Below, piece by piece: positions 30,461 through 38,630 of a stretch of DNA of 64,000 nucleotides; positions within the stretch are counted from its first letter, which is position 1; each line of letters begins with the position of its first letter. Origin of the DNA: an uncultured Sphingomonas sp. (lineage in GTDB: Bacteria > Pseudomonadota > Alphaproteobacteria > Sphingomonadales > Sphingomonadaceae); NCBI RefSeq assembly GCF_936927845.1, contig NZ_CAKZHV010000060.1, positions 186,001 to 250,000 on the forward strand. The letters are read 5' to 3'. A program made the position numbers and the translations under genes. The notes beneath the pieces are model-generated. The model saw only the letters and a list, made by a program, of their open reading frames with translations, did not search any database and was not told the DNA's origin.

Positions 30461-30897
30461 GCCGCCGCCGCGATCGGTCCGTGGCCAACGCCCGCGGCCG
30501 CCGCGCGCATGCGGTCGGACAACATCGAATAAGCCGCGATCCAGCCCGCGCGCGTGTCGGGATCGAACCGGTCGCCCAGCGTCGCGGCGAGCGCACCGAC
30601 CAGCGCTTCGCCCACCGCAGCATAATGCCGGTCGTGCGCACCATAGCCGACGTGACGCACCGCCAGATCCTCCGCGACGGGCAGAACCCGTTCGATCACA
30701 TCGAGCGAGTCGACCACGGTGGCGAGCGTCAGGAACAATTTGCGCCCCTGCTCGGCCATGTCGTGGCGGAACAGCGCGCGCGTGTCCGGCGCCAGCGCGA
30801 ACAGGCGAGCGTAGAAGTCGGCTGCGACCTCACCGGTGATCGAGAGGACGGCGGCAAAGCTGTTCTGGACCAGCGTGATCTGACGCGATGTGATCAT
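30457..30897 (-). CDS. Single-domain bacterial haemoglobin
   Basis: A 146-residue globin of the Vitreoscilla/flavohaemoglobin head type. The proximal haem histidine (F8) is H82 in AVRHVGYGAHDRHY, and the CD1 phenylalanine is F43 in ALFRHDM. A tail helix (WIAAYSMLSDRM) replaces the FAD reductase domain of Hmp, so it needs a separate reductant. Such proteins bind O2 or detoxify NO. Its leader has an 8-bp inverted repeat and an FNR-like box, pointing to oxygen or NO control. First gene of a two-gene unit. Confidence 0.9.
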   Translation of the reverse strand: MITSRQITLVQNSFAAVLSITGEVAADFYARLFALAPDTRALFRHDMAEQGRKLFLTLATVVDSLDVIERVLPVAEDLAVRHVGYGAHDRHYAAVGEALVGALAATLGDRFDPDTRAGWIAAYSMLSDRMRAAAAGVGHGPIAAAA

Positions 30898-30899
30898 GA

Positions 30900-30929
30900 T
30901 GCGTCGTCATATCAGCCAGTTACGACGCA
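30900..30929. promoter_or_regulatory. 8-bp inverted repeat at globin start (candidate operator)
   Basis: TGCGTCGT and ACGACGCA are exact reverse complements separated by 14 bases, right before the globin ATG (minus strand). A regulator dimer or an RNA hairpin blocking the start are both possible. Not a known consensus that I can name. Confidence 0.5.
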
Positions 30930-30933
30930 AAGA

Positions 30934-30947
30934 TTAATGCAGATCAT
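30934..30947. promoter_or_regulatory. FNR/FixK-like box, globin-oxygenase intergenic region
   Basis: TTAATGCAGATCAT matches the TTGAT-N4-ATCAA consensus at 8 of 10 fixed bases. Read on the minus strand it is ATGATCTGCATTAA, sharing the core TGATCTGCAT with the perfect box upstream of the fasciclin gene at 61.3 kb. It lies 37-50 bases from the globin start and 84 from the divergent oxygenase start. Confidence 0.55.
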
Positions 30948-31030
30948 TCTTCGATCGTGTGAATTGCGTAGCGGTCGCGCCAACGAGGCGCAGTTTGACA
31001 CGCACGCGGACCGCATGCTTCGGCAGATCG

Positions 31031-31615
31031 ATGACCAGCCGCGCCCTGTTCCCGACCCTGTTCTACGAGTCCCGCGTCGAGGATGCAGCGCTGCTCGACG
31101 ATTTGGACGCATCGTGTCGCGCACTCGCGCAGGAGGACCGCGCCGGACGCGCGTGGTCAAAGGAGCACGGCTATCGCGGCTATACCAGCTACGCCTCGCT
31201 CGCAGACCTGCCGCAGCGCGATCCGGCGTTCGCGGACCTGAAACGGGTGCTCGACCGCCACGTCGCCGCCTTCGCGCGCGATCTCCAGCTCGACCTCGCC
31301 GGGCGGAAGCTTAAGCTCGACAGCTTGTGGGTCAATGTGATGAAGCCGGGCGGCACGCATTCGGGGCACCTCCACCCGCACAGCGTCGTGTCGGGCACCT
31401 TCTACGTCGCGGTGCCCGAAGGGTCGGGCGCCTTGAAGCTCGAGGACCCGCGCCTCGCGATGTTGATGGCGGCGCCGACCCGCCCCGACACGTTCGTCTA
31501 TGCCGAACCGCACGCAGGCAGCGTGTTCCTGTGGGAAAGCTGGCTGCGCCACGAGGTGATGCCGAGCAGCGCGAAAGCCGAGCGGATCAGCATCAGCTTC
31601 AACTATCGCTGGTAA
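31031..31615 (+). CDS. Putative 2OG-Fe(II) oxygenase (TIGR02466-like)
   Basis: A 194-residue protein from the ATG at 31031. The iron-binding centre is suggested by GTHSGHLHPHSVVSGTFYVAVP and a late LRHEVMPS, plus an Arg in ERISISFNYRW for the co-substrate. This is the pattern of the family annotated as putative 2-oxoglutarate-dependent oxygenase. The substrate is unknown. It shares its upstream region, with an FNR-like box and inverted repeat, with the divergent globin operon; joint oxygen control is an inference. Confidence 0.85.
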   Translation: MTSRALFPTLFYESRVEDAALLDDLDASCRALAQEDRAGRAWSKEHGYRGYTSYASLADLPQRDPAFADLKRVLDRHVAAFARDLQLDLAGRKLKLDSLWVNVMKPGGTHSGHLHPHSVVSGTFYVAVPEGSGALKLEDPRLAMLMAAPTRPDTFVYAEPHAGSVFLWESWLRHEVMPSSAKAERISISFNYRW

Positions 31616-31733
31616 CCGCATTGCCGGCGGCAAATCCGCGCGCATCCGCACCACTGGCGGAAACGCGCGTGAACGATTAGGTGCGCCCGCAATCCTTTCT
31701 CCCCAATCTGTCTTGAAGCACTAGGAACAACGC

Positions 31734-32834
31734 ATGGGTTTCCGCTGCGGCATCGTGGGCCTGCCCAACGTCGGCAAGTCCACCCTCTTCAACGCGCTGA
31801 CCGAAACGGCCGCCGCGCAGGCCGCGAACTATCCGTTCTGCACGATCGAGCCCAATGTCGGGAACGTCGGCGTGCCCGATCCGCGGCTCAACCAGCTGGC
31901 GGCGATCGCGAAATCGGCCAAGATCATCGAAACGCAGCTCGGCTTCGTCGACATCGCCGGGCTGGTGCGCGGCGCGTCGAAGGGCGAGGGTCTGGGCAAC
32001 CAGTTCCTCGGCAATATCCGCGAGGTCGACGCGATCGTCCACGTGCTGCGCTGTTTCGAGAATGACGACATCCAGCACGTCGACAACCGCGTCGACCCGA
32101 TCGCCGACGCCGAAACGGTCGAGACCGAGCTGATGCTGTCCGACCTCGACAGCCTGGAGAAGCGCGTCCCCAACCTCGCCAAGAAAGGCCAGCAGGGCGA
32201 CAAGGACGCGAAACTCGCCGCGGTGGTGCTCGGCCGTGCGCTCGACCTGCTGCGCGAAGGCAAGCCGGCGCGGCTGACGCAGGTGAACGACGCGGAGGAA
32301 GCGCGCGTGCTGGAGCAGGCGCAGCTCTTGACCGCGAAGCCCGTGCTGTACGTGTGCAACGTCAACGAGGAGGACGCCGCGAACGGCAATGCCTACTCGC
32401 AGCGCGTGTTCGACAAGGCCGCGGCCGAGGGCGCGCAGGCGGTCGTCGTCTCCGCCGCGATCGAGGCCGAGATCGCGACCATGCCGAACGAGGACCGCGC
32501 GGAGTTCCTGTCCGAGCTGGGGCTGGAGGAAAGCGGCCTCGCGCGCGTGATCCGCGCCGGGTACAAATTGCTCAACCTGCTGACCTTCTTCACGGTCGGG
32601 CCGAAGGAAGCGCGCGCCTGGACCGTTGAGGCGGGTGCCAAGGCACCGCAGGCGGCAGGTGCAATCCACTCCGATTTCGAGCGCGGCTTCATCCGCGCCG
32701 AGACGACCGCGTTCGACGATTACGTCGCGCTCGGCGGTGAGGCGGGGGCGCGCGACGCGGGCAAGCTGCGCCAGGAGGGCAAGGAATATGTCGTCCACGA
32801 CGGCGACGTGATGCTGTTCCGCTTCAACGTGTGA
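31734..32834 (+). CDS. ychF: Ribosome-binding ATPase YchF
   Basis: Obg-family P-loop protein that prefers ATP. The P-loop is GLPNVGKSTLFN, then the switch II DIAGLVRGASKGEGLGNQFL and the altered G4 position CNVNEEDA typical of YchF. A C-terminal TGS domain contains LLTFFTVGPKEARAWT, IHSDFERGFIRAE and the ending YVVHDGDVMLFRFNV. At 366 residues it has normal length. The next gene starts with GTG overlapping its TGA. Confidence 0.98.
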   Translation: MGFRCGIVGLPNVGKSTLFNALTETAAAQAANYPFCTIEPNVGNVGVPDPRLNQLAAIAKSAKIIETQLGFVDIAGLVRGASKGEGLGNQFLGNIREVDAIVHVLRCFENDDIQHVDNRVDPIADAETVETELMLSDLDSLEKRVPNLAKKGQQGDKDAKLAAVVLGRALDLLREGKPARLTQVNDAEEARVLEQAQLLTAKPVLYVCNVNEEDAANGNAYSQRVFDKAAAEGAQAVVVSAAIEAEIATMPNEDRAEFLSELGLEESGLARVIRAGYKLLNLLTFFTVGPKEARAWTVEAGAKAPQAAGAIHSDFERGFIRAETTAFDDYVALGGEAGARDAGKLRQEGKEYVVHDGDVMLFRFNV

Positions 32835-33199
32835 CGCGCGCCGCCGCGATCGCGCGCGGCGTGCTGATCGCCAGATTCTCCTGGGGCACGCTGACCCACG
32901 CGGCCGATTGGTGGCGGTTCGGCTGGTGGCCGTACCGCGTCGGTCCGGTGGCGCTACAGGCATTCTGGAACGCGCTGGTGCTGCTCGACGCGGGCGTGAT
33001 CATCCTGCTCGCACGCGGTGACGCGCGGCGGGGAATTGCACTCGCGATGGCGGTGATGATCGCCGACGTGGCGGCGAATGCCTGGGCGTGGCGGGCGTTG
33101 GACATCGACGCCCTCGCGATCGCCGTGCCGGTGCAGGCGGCATTTCTCGGCTACGTGCTGGGTGTCGCGCCATTGTTATGGTGCGAGCGACGGCGTTAG
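32831..33199 (+). CDS. Small integral membrane protein, unknown
   Basis: A 122-residue protein with about four hydrophobic segments. The start is a GTG overlapping the ychF stop (GTGA), so translation is coupled to ychF. The first segment is flanked by ARFSWGTLTHAADWWRFGWW, rich in Trp. A short basic CERRR tail ends it. I do not recognise the family. The tight coupling to a housekeeping ATPase is probably incidental. Confidence 0.75.
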   Translation: MTRAAAIARGVLIARFSWGTLTHAADWWRFGWWPYRVGPVALQAFWNALVLLDAGVIILLARGDARRGIALAMAVMIADVAANAWAWRALDIDALAIAVPVQAAFLGYVLGVAPLLWCERRR

Positions 33200-33228
33200 G
33201 ATCGGGCGTCGGCGCCGTTTCGACGGGA

Positions 33229-33513
33229 TCAGCGTCGCGGCGTGTCGACCACGGGCTGGTTCAGCAGATTACCGTAGGGCGCGCTCTTCGGCGCCCCCTT
33301 ATCCGAGCGCGGTTCTAGCCACTGCGGCTGCGTACCGGGCGCGGGCGTCACCTGCATCACCGGCGTCTTGGGGGGCGGACCGGTCGGGGTCGCCATTGGG
33401 GCAGCCGCGGCGCTGTTGCCGCCACTCTTCGCGCCAGCATCGGACGATTTGCCGCCCTCACCCTTGCCGCACGCGGCAAGCGGAACCAGCAGCGCGAGGA
33501 GGAACAGTCGCAT
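33229..33513 (-). CDS. Small proline-rich lipoprotein
   Basis: A 94-residue product starting at the ATG at 33513 with a clear lipoprotein signal (LLALLVPLAACGKG). The mature part is low complexity: Gly/Ser/Ala/Lys, then TPTGPPPKTPVMQVTPAPGT. It ends SAPYGNLLNQPVVDTPRR. The open frame extends 19 codons further upstream without RBS support. Likely a cell-envelope linker protein; no family recognised. Confidence 0.7.
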   Translation of the reverse strand: MRLFLLALLVPLAACGKGEGGKSSDAGAKSGGNSAAAAPMATPTGPPPKTPVMQVTPAPGTQPQWLEPRSDKGAPKSAPYGNLLNQPVVDTPRR

Positions 33514-33767
33514 GCGCGGTACAAAGCGCGAGCGTCGGGCGCGTTCCCGCACCCGTACATCGCCGCGCACGGCGCTGGGTGCTGGCGGGTGTAACGATCG
33601 CGCGGCGGGCGGCTAAGCGCAGGCATCGCCGCCGATAATTGGCGCATCATACCTGATACTGGCACATCGAAGACGCGCAACGACGGCGACGCTGGTGTGT
33701 TATTGAAATGGCACACTTCTCGCATCGGCTTCATCAGCGCCTCACTGGAAGAGCCGCCGTGGAGAAG

Positions 33768-34049
33768 ATGATGATCGCAACGATGCCCTTAATGGCCGCT
33801 GGCCTCGCACTCACCGCGAGCACCGCCGCATTCGCCGAACAGCCGGCGAACGCGCGCGCTTACGCCGTCCACTATGACGCTCCGACCGACCGCTATTGCA
33901 TCCGGTTCTTCTCGGACGCGCTGCTCGATCCGCGACCGAACAACCCGGCGCCCGCTTGCCGGACGCAGGCACATTGGGCGAGGCACAAGGTGTTGGTGCA
34001 TCATCCCGCGCGTGACAAGGCTGTCGGGTACGCCGCCTATGCCCCCTGA
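33768..34049 (+). CDS. Small secreted protein, unknown
   Basis: A 93-residue protein with a signal peptide ending STAAFAEQ. GGAG lies just before the tandem ATGs at 33768 and 33771; I take the first. The mature part has two cysteines (YCIRFF, PACRTQ) that may form a disulphide, and a His-containing HWARHKVLVHHPARDK. It precedes the two metal-binding-type proteins downstream, so a shared role is possible but unproven. Family not recognised. Confidence 0.65.
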   Translation: MMIATMPLMAAGLALTASTAAFAEQPANARAYAVHYDAPTDRYCIRFFSDALLDPRPNNPAPACRTQAHWARHKVLVHHPARDKAVGYAAYAP

Positions 34050-34136
34050 TCGGTTGCTCAAAAGCCCGGCCGCTCACCGCCTGGCATGACAAGCGAGCGG
34101 ATGGTCAGCGGAGGCATCTGGCGGTAGGAGGATAAC

Positions 34137-34472
34137 GTGTTCCGCCGCCTGTTGCTCCTCCTCGCGCTGATCGTGGCGCTGCCCGCGACCGCGCGGCCGG
34201 CGTGCCATGATGCGGGCGCGGTACCTTATGTGCAGGCGGGCATGCACCACGAGGCGGCGTCCGATCACGCTGCCGGTCACACGGGCGACGGGCAGCGCGG
34301 CGCACACGCGGGCGGGCACGACTGCATCGGCTGCATTCCGCCCGACATGCTGTTGAGCGCGCGGCTGGGCGGCGCGATGCCGCCGCTGGTGCGCACTCTG
34401 CCCGCGCGTGCCGTCTCGTTCACACCCGGTGAAGCGCGCCGTCCGACCCCGCCTCCGCCGAAGAACGCGTAG
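34137..34472 (+). CDS. His/Cys-rich exported protein (DUF2946-like)
   Basis: A 111-residue protein with an ideal RBS TAGGAGG before a GTG start and a signal peptide (MFRRLLLLLALIVALPATARP). The mature part holds CHDAG, clusters HHEAASDHAAGH and HAGGHDCIGCIPP, then a Pro-rich tail. This resembles small DUF2946-type proteins that neighbour copper or TonB genes. The His/Cys content suggests periplasmic metal binding. It lies 52 bases before the His/Met-rich outer-membrane protein gene and is probably in the same transcript. Confidence 0.72.
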   Translation: MFRRLLLLLALIVALPATARPACHDAGAVPYVQAGMHHEAASDHAAGHTGDGQRGAHAGGHDCIGCIPPDMLLSARLGGAMPPLVRTLPARAVSFTPGEARRPTPPPPKNA

Positions 34473-34524
34473 CCGCCGCGCGCCCTCGCGCGCGTCACGC
34501 GTTCCTTCTTCCCGGAGTTCTCCC

Positions 34525-36411
34525 ATGTATCGCCCCACCCTGCTCGCCGCCTGCGCGGCGGGCGCGCTGCTGCCGTCGGCCGCTGCGGCGCAGCACCACC
34601 ACATGCCGACCCCTGCCACCTCGCCGCGTACAGCCGAGCCCAGCAGCGCCACAACGAAGCCACACCCGGCCCGCGCCCGACGCACGGCGATCGCGAAGTC
34701 GTCCGGCACGCGCAGCGCCAGCGTGCGACAAGCCGTCCGAACGCGTGGCCCGAGCACCACGCATGATGCGCTCTCCAGTCACGCAGGCGTGGATCATTCC
34801 GGCCACGTGGCGCCCCTGGCTGGCGCGACACCAGCCGGCGATGCAGCCTCGGGGCACATCGGCCATGCCGCGGTGCCGGATGGTGTGCACGAAGCCCACG
34901 GCGATTACGCGGGCATCGATTATGCTCGTCCGCGGCCGGCACCGGACCGAGCCGCTCCATCGGGTCACGCGCAAACCGAACGACCGCCGCACGCGGCCAT
35001 GCCCGGCATGGAGACTGGCGCGGGCAGCGATCTTCATCGCATGAACCACCTGGGCCACGACATGCCCGCGCCGACCGATGCGGTGCCTGCAAACCACGCC
35101 GCGATGGATCACGCGGGCATGACCAGCGGCACGGACCACGCCGATATGAACCACGCCATGTCCTTCACCGCACCACCCGCGTGGCGACAGGCGAGCGACG
35201 CCGCGCTGGCACGCGCACCACTCGGCGTGGCGATGTCGGGCATGACGATGGGCACCGCGAACGGTTGGTATTCGCCCGGCAGCGGCACCGCGCGGCTTCC
35301 CGCCGCGGAAGGCCCGATGCGCGGCGCGATGTTCTCGGCCGGCGAGTGGATGGTGATGGCGCACGGCTACGCCTGGGCCAGCGTCACCGATCAAGGCGGA
35401 CCGCGTGGGAGCAGCATGGCGTTCGTGCAGTCGATGGCGATGCTGATGGGCGACCGTGATCTCGGCGACCGTTTCCACCTCCAGGTGCGCGCAATGGGGA
35501 GCCTTGAGCCCGCGATGGGGCAGCGTGGCTATCCGAACCTGTTCGCGACCGGGGAGACCGCGAACGGTGTGCCGCTGGTCGACCGGCAGCACCCGCACGA
35601 CCTGTTCATGGAATTGGCCGCGCGCGTCGACTACCGGCTTGGCGAGGGCGTGCTGGGGGGCGACGCCAACCTGTTCCTCTACGGCGGGCCGGTCGGCGAG
35701 CCCGCGCTCGGCCCGTCGGCGTTCATGCATCGGGGCTCGGCGCGCTATCAGCCGCTGTCGCCGATCACGCACCATTGGTTCGATTCGACCCACATCACCT
35801 ACGGCGTGGTGACCGCGGGGCTCTCCGCGCCCAGGTTCCAGCTCGAGGGATCGTGGTTCAAGGGGCGCGAGCCCGACGAGCGGCGCTGGAACATCGATCC
35901 CGTCCGGCTCGACTCTTGGTCGCTGCGCGGCACCTGGACGCCTTCGCCCTATCTCGCCGTGCAGGTGAGCCATGGGCATCTGAAGGAACCGGAGGTCCAG
36001 CACCCGGGCGAGAACGAGAACCGCACCACCGCGAGCGTGCAATGGGCGCGCGGCGGCGTGTCGACCACGCTCGCCTGGTCGCGCAAGGATCGCCAGCCGG
36101 GCGACGTGCTGAACGCCTATCTCGCCGAGGCGACGTGGGAGATCACGCGCCGTCACGCCGTTTTCGCGCGGGTCGAGAATGTCGTGAACGACGAGCTCTT
36201 TCCCGACCATGACTCGCCCCTGCACGACCGGCGTTTCCGCGTCACAAAGGCCGAAGGCGGCTACGCTTATCGCCTGCCGATCGCGGGCGCGCTCGGCGTC
36301 GCGCTGGGGGGCACGGTGGCCGCCTACGCCAAGCCCGACGCGCTCGACGCGGCGTATGGCGACAATCCGGTCAGTTGGACATTGTTCGCGAAACTGGCGG
36401 TGGGGTTGTGA
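34525..36411 (+). CDS. Outer-membrane protein with long His/Met-rich N-terminal region
   Basis: A 628-residue exported protein; the ATG at 34525 gives a signal peptide ending SAAAAQ followed by HHH. Residues about 24-215 are a low-complexity His/Met/Asp region with motifs such as MNHLGHDM, MDHAGM and DHADMNHAM, typical of copper- or silver-binding sequences. From about 216 a beta-rich domain begins (GEWMVMAHGYAW, RQHPHDLFMELAARVDYR) that I associate with outer-membrane proteins near copper-resistance genes. The combination in one chain is unusual. Metal role is inference from composition and neighbours. Confidence 0.82.
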   Translation: MYRPTLLAACAAGALLPSAAAAQHHHMPTPATSPRTAEPSSATTKPHPARARRTAIAKSSGTRSASVRQAVRTRGPSTTHDALSSHAGVDHSGHVAPLAGATPAGDAASGHIGHAAVPDGVHEAHGDYAGIDYARPRPAPDRAAPSGHAQTERPPHAAMPGMETGAGSDLHRMNHLGHDMPAPTDAVPANHAAMDHAGMTSGTDHADMNHAMSFTAPPAWRQASDAALARAPLGVAMSGMTMGTANGWYSPGSGTARLPAAEGPMRGAMFSAGEWMVMAHGYAWASVTDQGGPRGSSMAFVQSMAMLMGDRDLGDRFHLQVRAMGSLEPAMGQRGYPNLFATGETANGVPLVDRQHPHDLFMELAARVDYRLGEGVLGGDANLFLYGGPVGEPALGPSAFMHRGSARYQPLSPITHHWFDSTHITYGVVTAGLSAPRFQLEGSWFKGREPDERRWNIDPVRLDSWSLRGTWTPSPYLAVQVSHGHLKEPEVQHPGENENRTTASVQWARGGVSTTLAWSRKDRQPGDVLNAYLAEATWEITRRHAVFARVENVVNDELFPDHDSPLHDRRFRVTKAEGGYAYRLPIAGALGVALGGTVAAYAKPDALDAAYGDNPVSWTLFAKLAVGL

Positions 36412-36460
36412 GGCAGAAGCCGAGGTGACGGCGTCGGTGATCGAGCCGCATCACCGTCAT

Positions 36461-36486
36461 CTCCCCTCCCTGACAAGTGAGAGGAG
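36461..36486. repeat. Partial REP-like repeat, family B
   Basis: CTCCCCTCCCTGACAAGTG followed by AGAGGAG is a degenerate copy of the CTCCCCTCCCTGATCA arm seen at 2.6 and 21.5 kb. It lies in the 148-base gap before the phosphodiesterase gene. Confidence 0.35.
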
Positions 36487-36559
36487 ATAGTAGGTCGGGA
36501 GCACTCACAATCCGCATGGTACGAGACAAAGCGAGCGGCGAGGATTAGGAGCAACGGCG

Positions 36560-37939
36560 ATGTTGCGCTCGGCTCTCCCGCTCGCCGCGCTCGCTGCCCT
36601 GGGCGCGTGCGCTTATCCTTATACGCCCCCGGCGCTGTCGCCGGTGACGCAGCCTGCGCCGCCGGCGACGGGTGCACGCTACACCACCGCGGCGACCTCG
36701 CCCGCCGCCACCGGCACCCGCTACACCGGCGCGGCCACGGCGCCCGCGATGCAGGAGGCGCGCGCGCCGGTCACCATCCTGGTGTCGATCGACGGCTTCC
36801 GCCCCGATTATCTCGCGCGCGGCGTCACCCCCAATCTGTCACGCCTCGCCGCGACCGGCGTGTCGGCGGACATGCGGCCGAGCTTCCCGTCGAAGACCTT
36901 CCCCAATCATTGGACGCTGGTGACCGGCCTGCGCCCCGACCGCCACGGCATCGTCGCCAATTCGTTCATCGACCCCGCGCGCCCGGACGAAACCTTCACG
37001 ATGGCGAGCGACGATCCGTTCTGGTGGAATGCGGCCGAGCCGATCTGGGTCACCGCGGAGAAAGCGAGCATCCGCACCGCGACGATGTTCTGGCCGGGAT
37101 CGAACGTCGCCTGGGGCGGTGTGCGCGGTACGGGCGGTCACGGCGAGGTGAACGGCGGCACGCGCCCGTCCGATTGGCAGCAGTTCAACCAGGCGGTGAC
37201 GGGGGAGCAGCGCGTCGCGGCAGTGATCGACTGGCTGCGCCGGCCTGCCGCCACGCGCCCGCGGCTGGTGACGCTCTATTTCGACACGGTCGACAGCGCC
37301 GGGCACAGCTACGGCCCCGGCGACGCGCGCACGACGCAGGCGGTGGCCGAGGTCGACCGCCATATCGGCGCGCTGACGCAGGCGCTCGCCGAACTGGGTC
37401 AGCCCGCCAATCTGGTGATCGTCGCCGACCACGGCATGGCAGCGACCAGCAGCACGCGCGTGATCGCGCTCGACCGCATCCTGCCACCCGCCGACGCGCG
37501 CGTGTTCGAGGCCGGGCCGTACGCCAGCTTCTATCCCGCGCCGGGTCGCGACGCGGCGGTGCGCGCCGCGCTGCTCGCACCGCATCCGCACATGACGTGC
37601 TGGGCCAAGGGCAACATTCCGGCGCGTTTCCACTATGGCGCGAACGTGCGCGTGCCGCCCTATCTCTGCCTCGCCGACGATCGTCCGGGCGGTGCCTGGT
37701 CGATCGAGAAGACCGCGCCATCGCGCCCGCGCGAGGGCGGTAATCACGGCTACGACAATGAAGCGCCCGACATGCGCGCGCTGTTCATCGCCAACGGCCC
37801 GGCCTTCGCCAGCGGCAAGCGCGTCGGCGATTTCGACAATGTCGATGTGGCGCCGCTGCTGCGCGATCTGCTCGGGTTGCCGCCGGAACAGGCGCTCGAC
37901 GGTGACGATCGGCCGTTTCGCGGCGTGCTCAGGCGGTAA
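36560..37939 (+). CDS. Nucleotide pyrophosphatase/phosphodiesterase (alkaline phosphatase superfamily)
   Basis: A 459-residue protein with a lipoprotein-type signal (LAALGAC). A linker with a two-fold repeat follows (GARYTTAATSPA / GTRYTGAATAPA). The catalytic domain starts about residue 70: metal Asp in VSIDGFRPDY (D78), nucleophile T113 in PSKTFPNHWTLVTG, and later DTVDSAGHSYGP, VADHGM and GNHGYDNEAPDM metal ligands. This is the ecto-NPP arrangement, hydrolysing nucleotide or phosphodiester bonds outside the cytoplasm. An AGGAGC RBS precedes it. Substrate not determinable. Confidence 0.92.
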   Translation: MLRSALPLAALAALGACAYPYTPPALSPVTQPAPPATGARYTTAATSPAATGTRYTGAATAPAMQEARAPVTILVSIDGFRPDYLARGVTPNLSRLAATGVSADMRPSFPSKTFPNHWTLVTGLRPDRHGIVANSFIDPARPDETFTMASDDPFWWNAAEPIWVTAEKASIRTATMFWPGSNVAWGGVRGTGGHGEVNGGTRPSDWQQFNQAVTGEQRVAAVIDWLRRPAATRPRLVTLYFDTVDSAGHSYGPGDARTTQAVAEVDRHIGALTQALAELGQPANLVIVADHGMAATSSTRVIALDRILPPADARVFEAGPYASFYPAPGRDAAVRAALLAPHPHMTCWAKGNIPARFHYGANVRVPPYLCLADDRPGGAWSIEKTAPSRPREGGNHGYDNEAPDMRALFIANGPAFASGKRVGDFDNVDVAPLLRDLLGLPPEQALDGDDRPFRGVLRR

Positions 37940-37964
37940 GCAGGGAGCGCTGAGGAGGCAAGCA

Positions 37965-38417
37965 ATGCAGTATTTCGAGGATCTGGAGGTCGGCGCGCGG
38001 CAATCGTTCGGTAGCTATCAGGTGACGCGCGAGGAGGTGATCGACTTCGCGTCGCGCTACGACCCGCAGCCCTTCCACCTGTCCGACGAGGCAGCGGCGG
38101 CAACGCATTTCGGGCGATTGTCGGCCAGCGGGTGGCACACCTGCGCGATGGTGATGGCGATGCTGGTCGACAATCTGAAGCGCAACCGGCAGGCCGGGCT
38201 CGGCTCGCCGGGGATCGACGAGCTTCGCTGGCTGAAGCCGGTCTATCCCGGTGACACGCTGCGCTGCGACACCGAGGTGATCGACAAGCGCCGCTCGGCC
38301 TCGCGGCCCGAGATGGGGATCTTCAAGAGCCGGCTGACGGTGTTCAACCAGGACGACGTCGCGGTGATGTCGATGATCTCGAACGGCCTGATCGCGACAA
38401 GTCCAACCGCGGGCTGA
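37965..38417 (+). CDS. MaoC-family (hot-dog) dehydratase
   Basis: A 150-residue single hot-dog protein starting at the ATG at 37965 behind GAGGAGG. The R-specific hydratase active-site motif is visible: FASRYDPQPFHLSDEAAAATHFG (Asp and His) with SGWHTCAMVM after it. Such proteins hydrate enoyl-CoA or act in polyester or branched-acid metabolism. It follows the phosphodiesterase gene after 25 bases and may be co-transcribed, without an obvious functional link. Confidence 0.9.
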   Translation: MQYFEDLEVGARQSFGSYQVTREEVIDFASRYDPQPFHLSDEAAAATHFGRLSASGWHTCAMVMAMLVDNLKRNRQAGLGSPGIDELRWLKPVYPGDTLRCDTEVIDKRRSASRPEMGIFKSRLTVFNQDDVAVMSMISNGLIATSPTAG

Positions 38418-38559
38418 GCGATCGAATCAAACGCCGTGCCGAGGGTTAGGTCCTCGAAGCCCGCGCCGTCATCCGAGCTTCCGCTAAGCACCCACGACGA
38501 ACATTAACTCAGCCAATGCTAAGCGTCCCGCTACGTTAAGCGCCCCCCCCCAAACCAAC

Positions 38560-38589
38560 GTCGGCAACCAGGATGGTCTGGCTGCCGAC
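38560..38589. terminator. Hairpin downstream of maoC-type gene
   Basis: GTCGGCAACCA and TGGCTGCCGAC pair with one mismatch across an 8-base loop. There is no clear T run. It sits between two convergent genes and may end both transcripts. Confidence 0.5.
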
Positions 38590-38630
38590 GATCATCAATC
38601 AGCGAGGCGACGTAAGACGGTCAGGCCCGC

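Noticed and set aside
33088..33638. Short Arg/Ser-rich plus-strand frames over the 33.2 kb lipoprotein
   Set aside because: No RBS and low-complexity high-GC shadow; the minus-strand lipoprotein has a clear lipobox.
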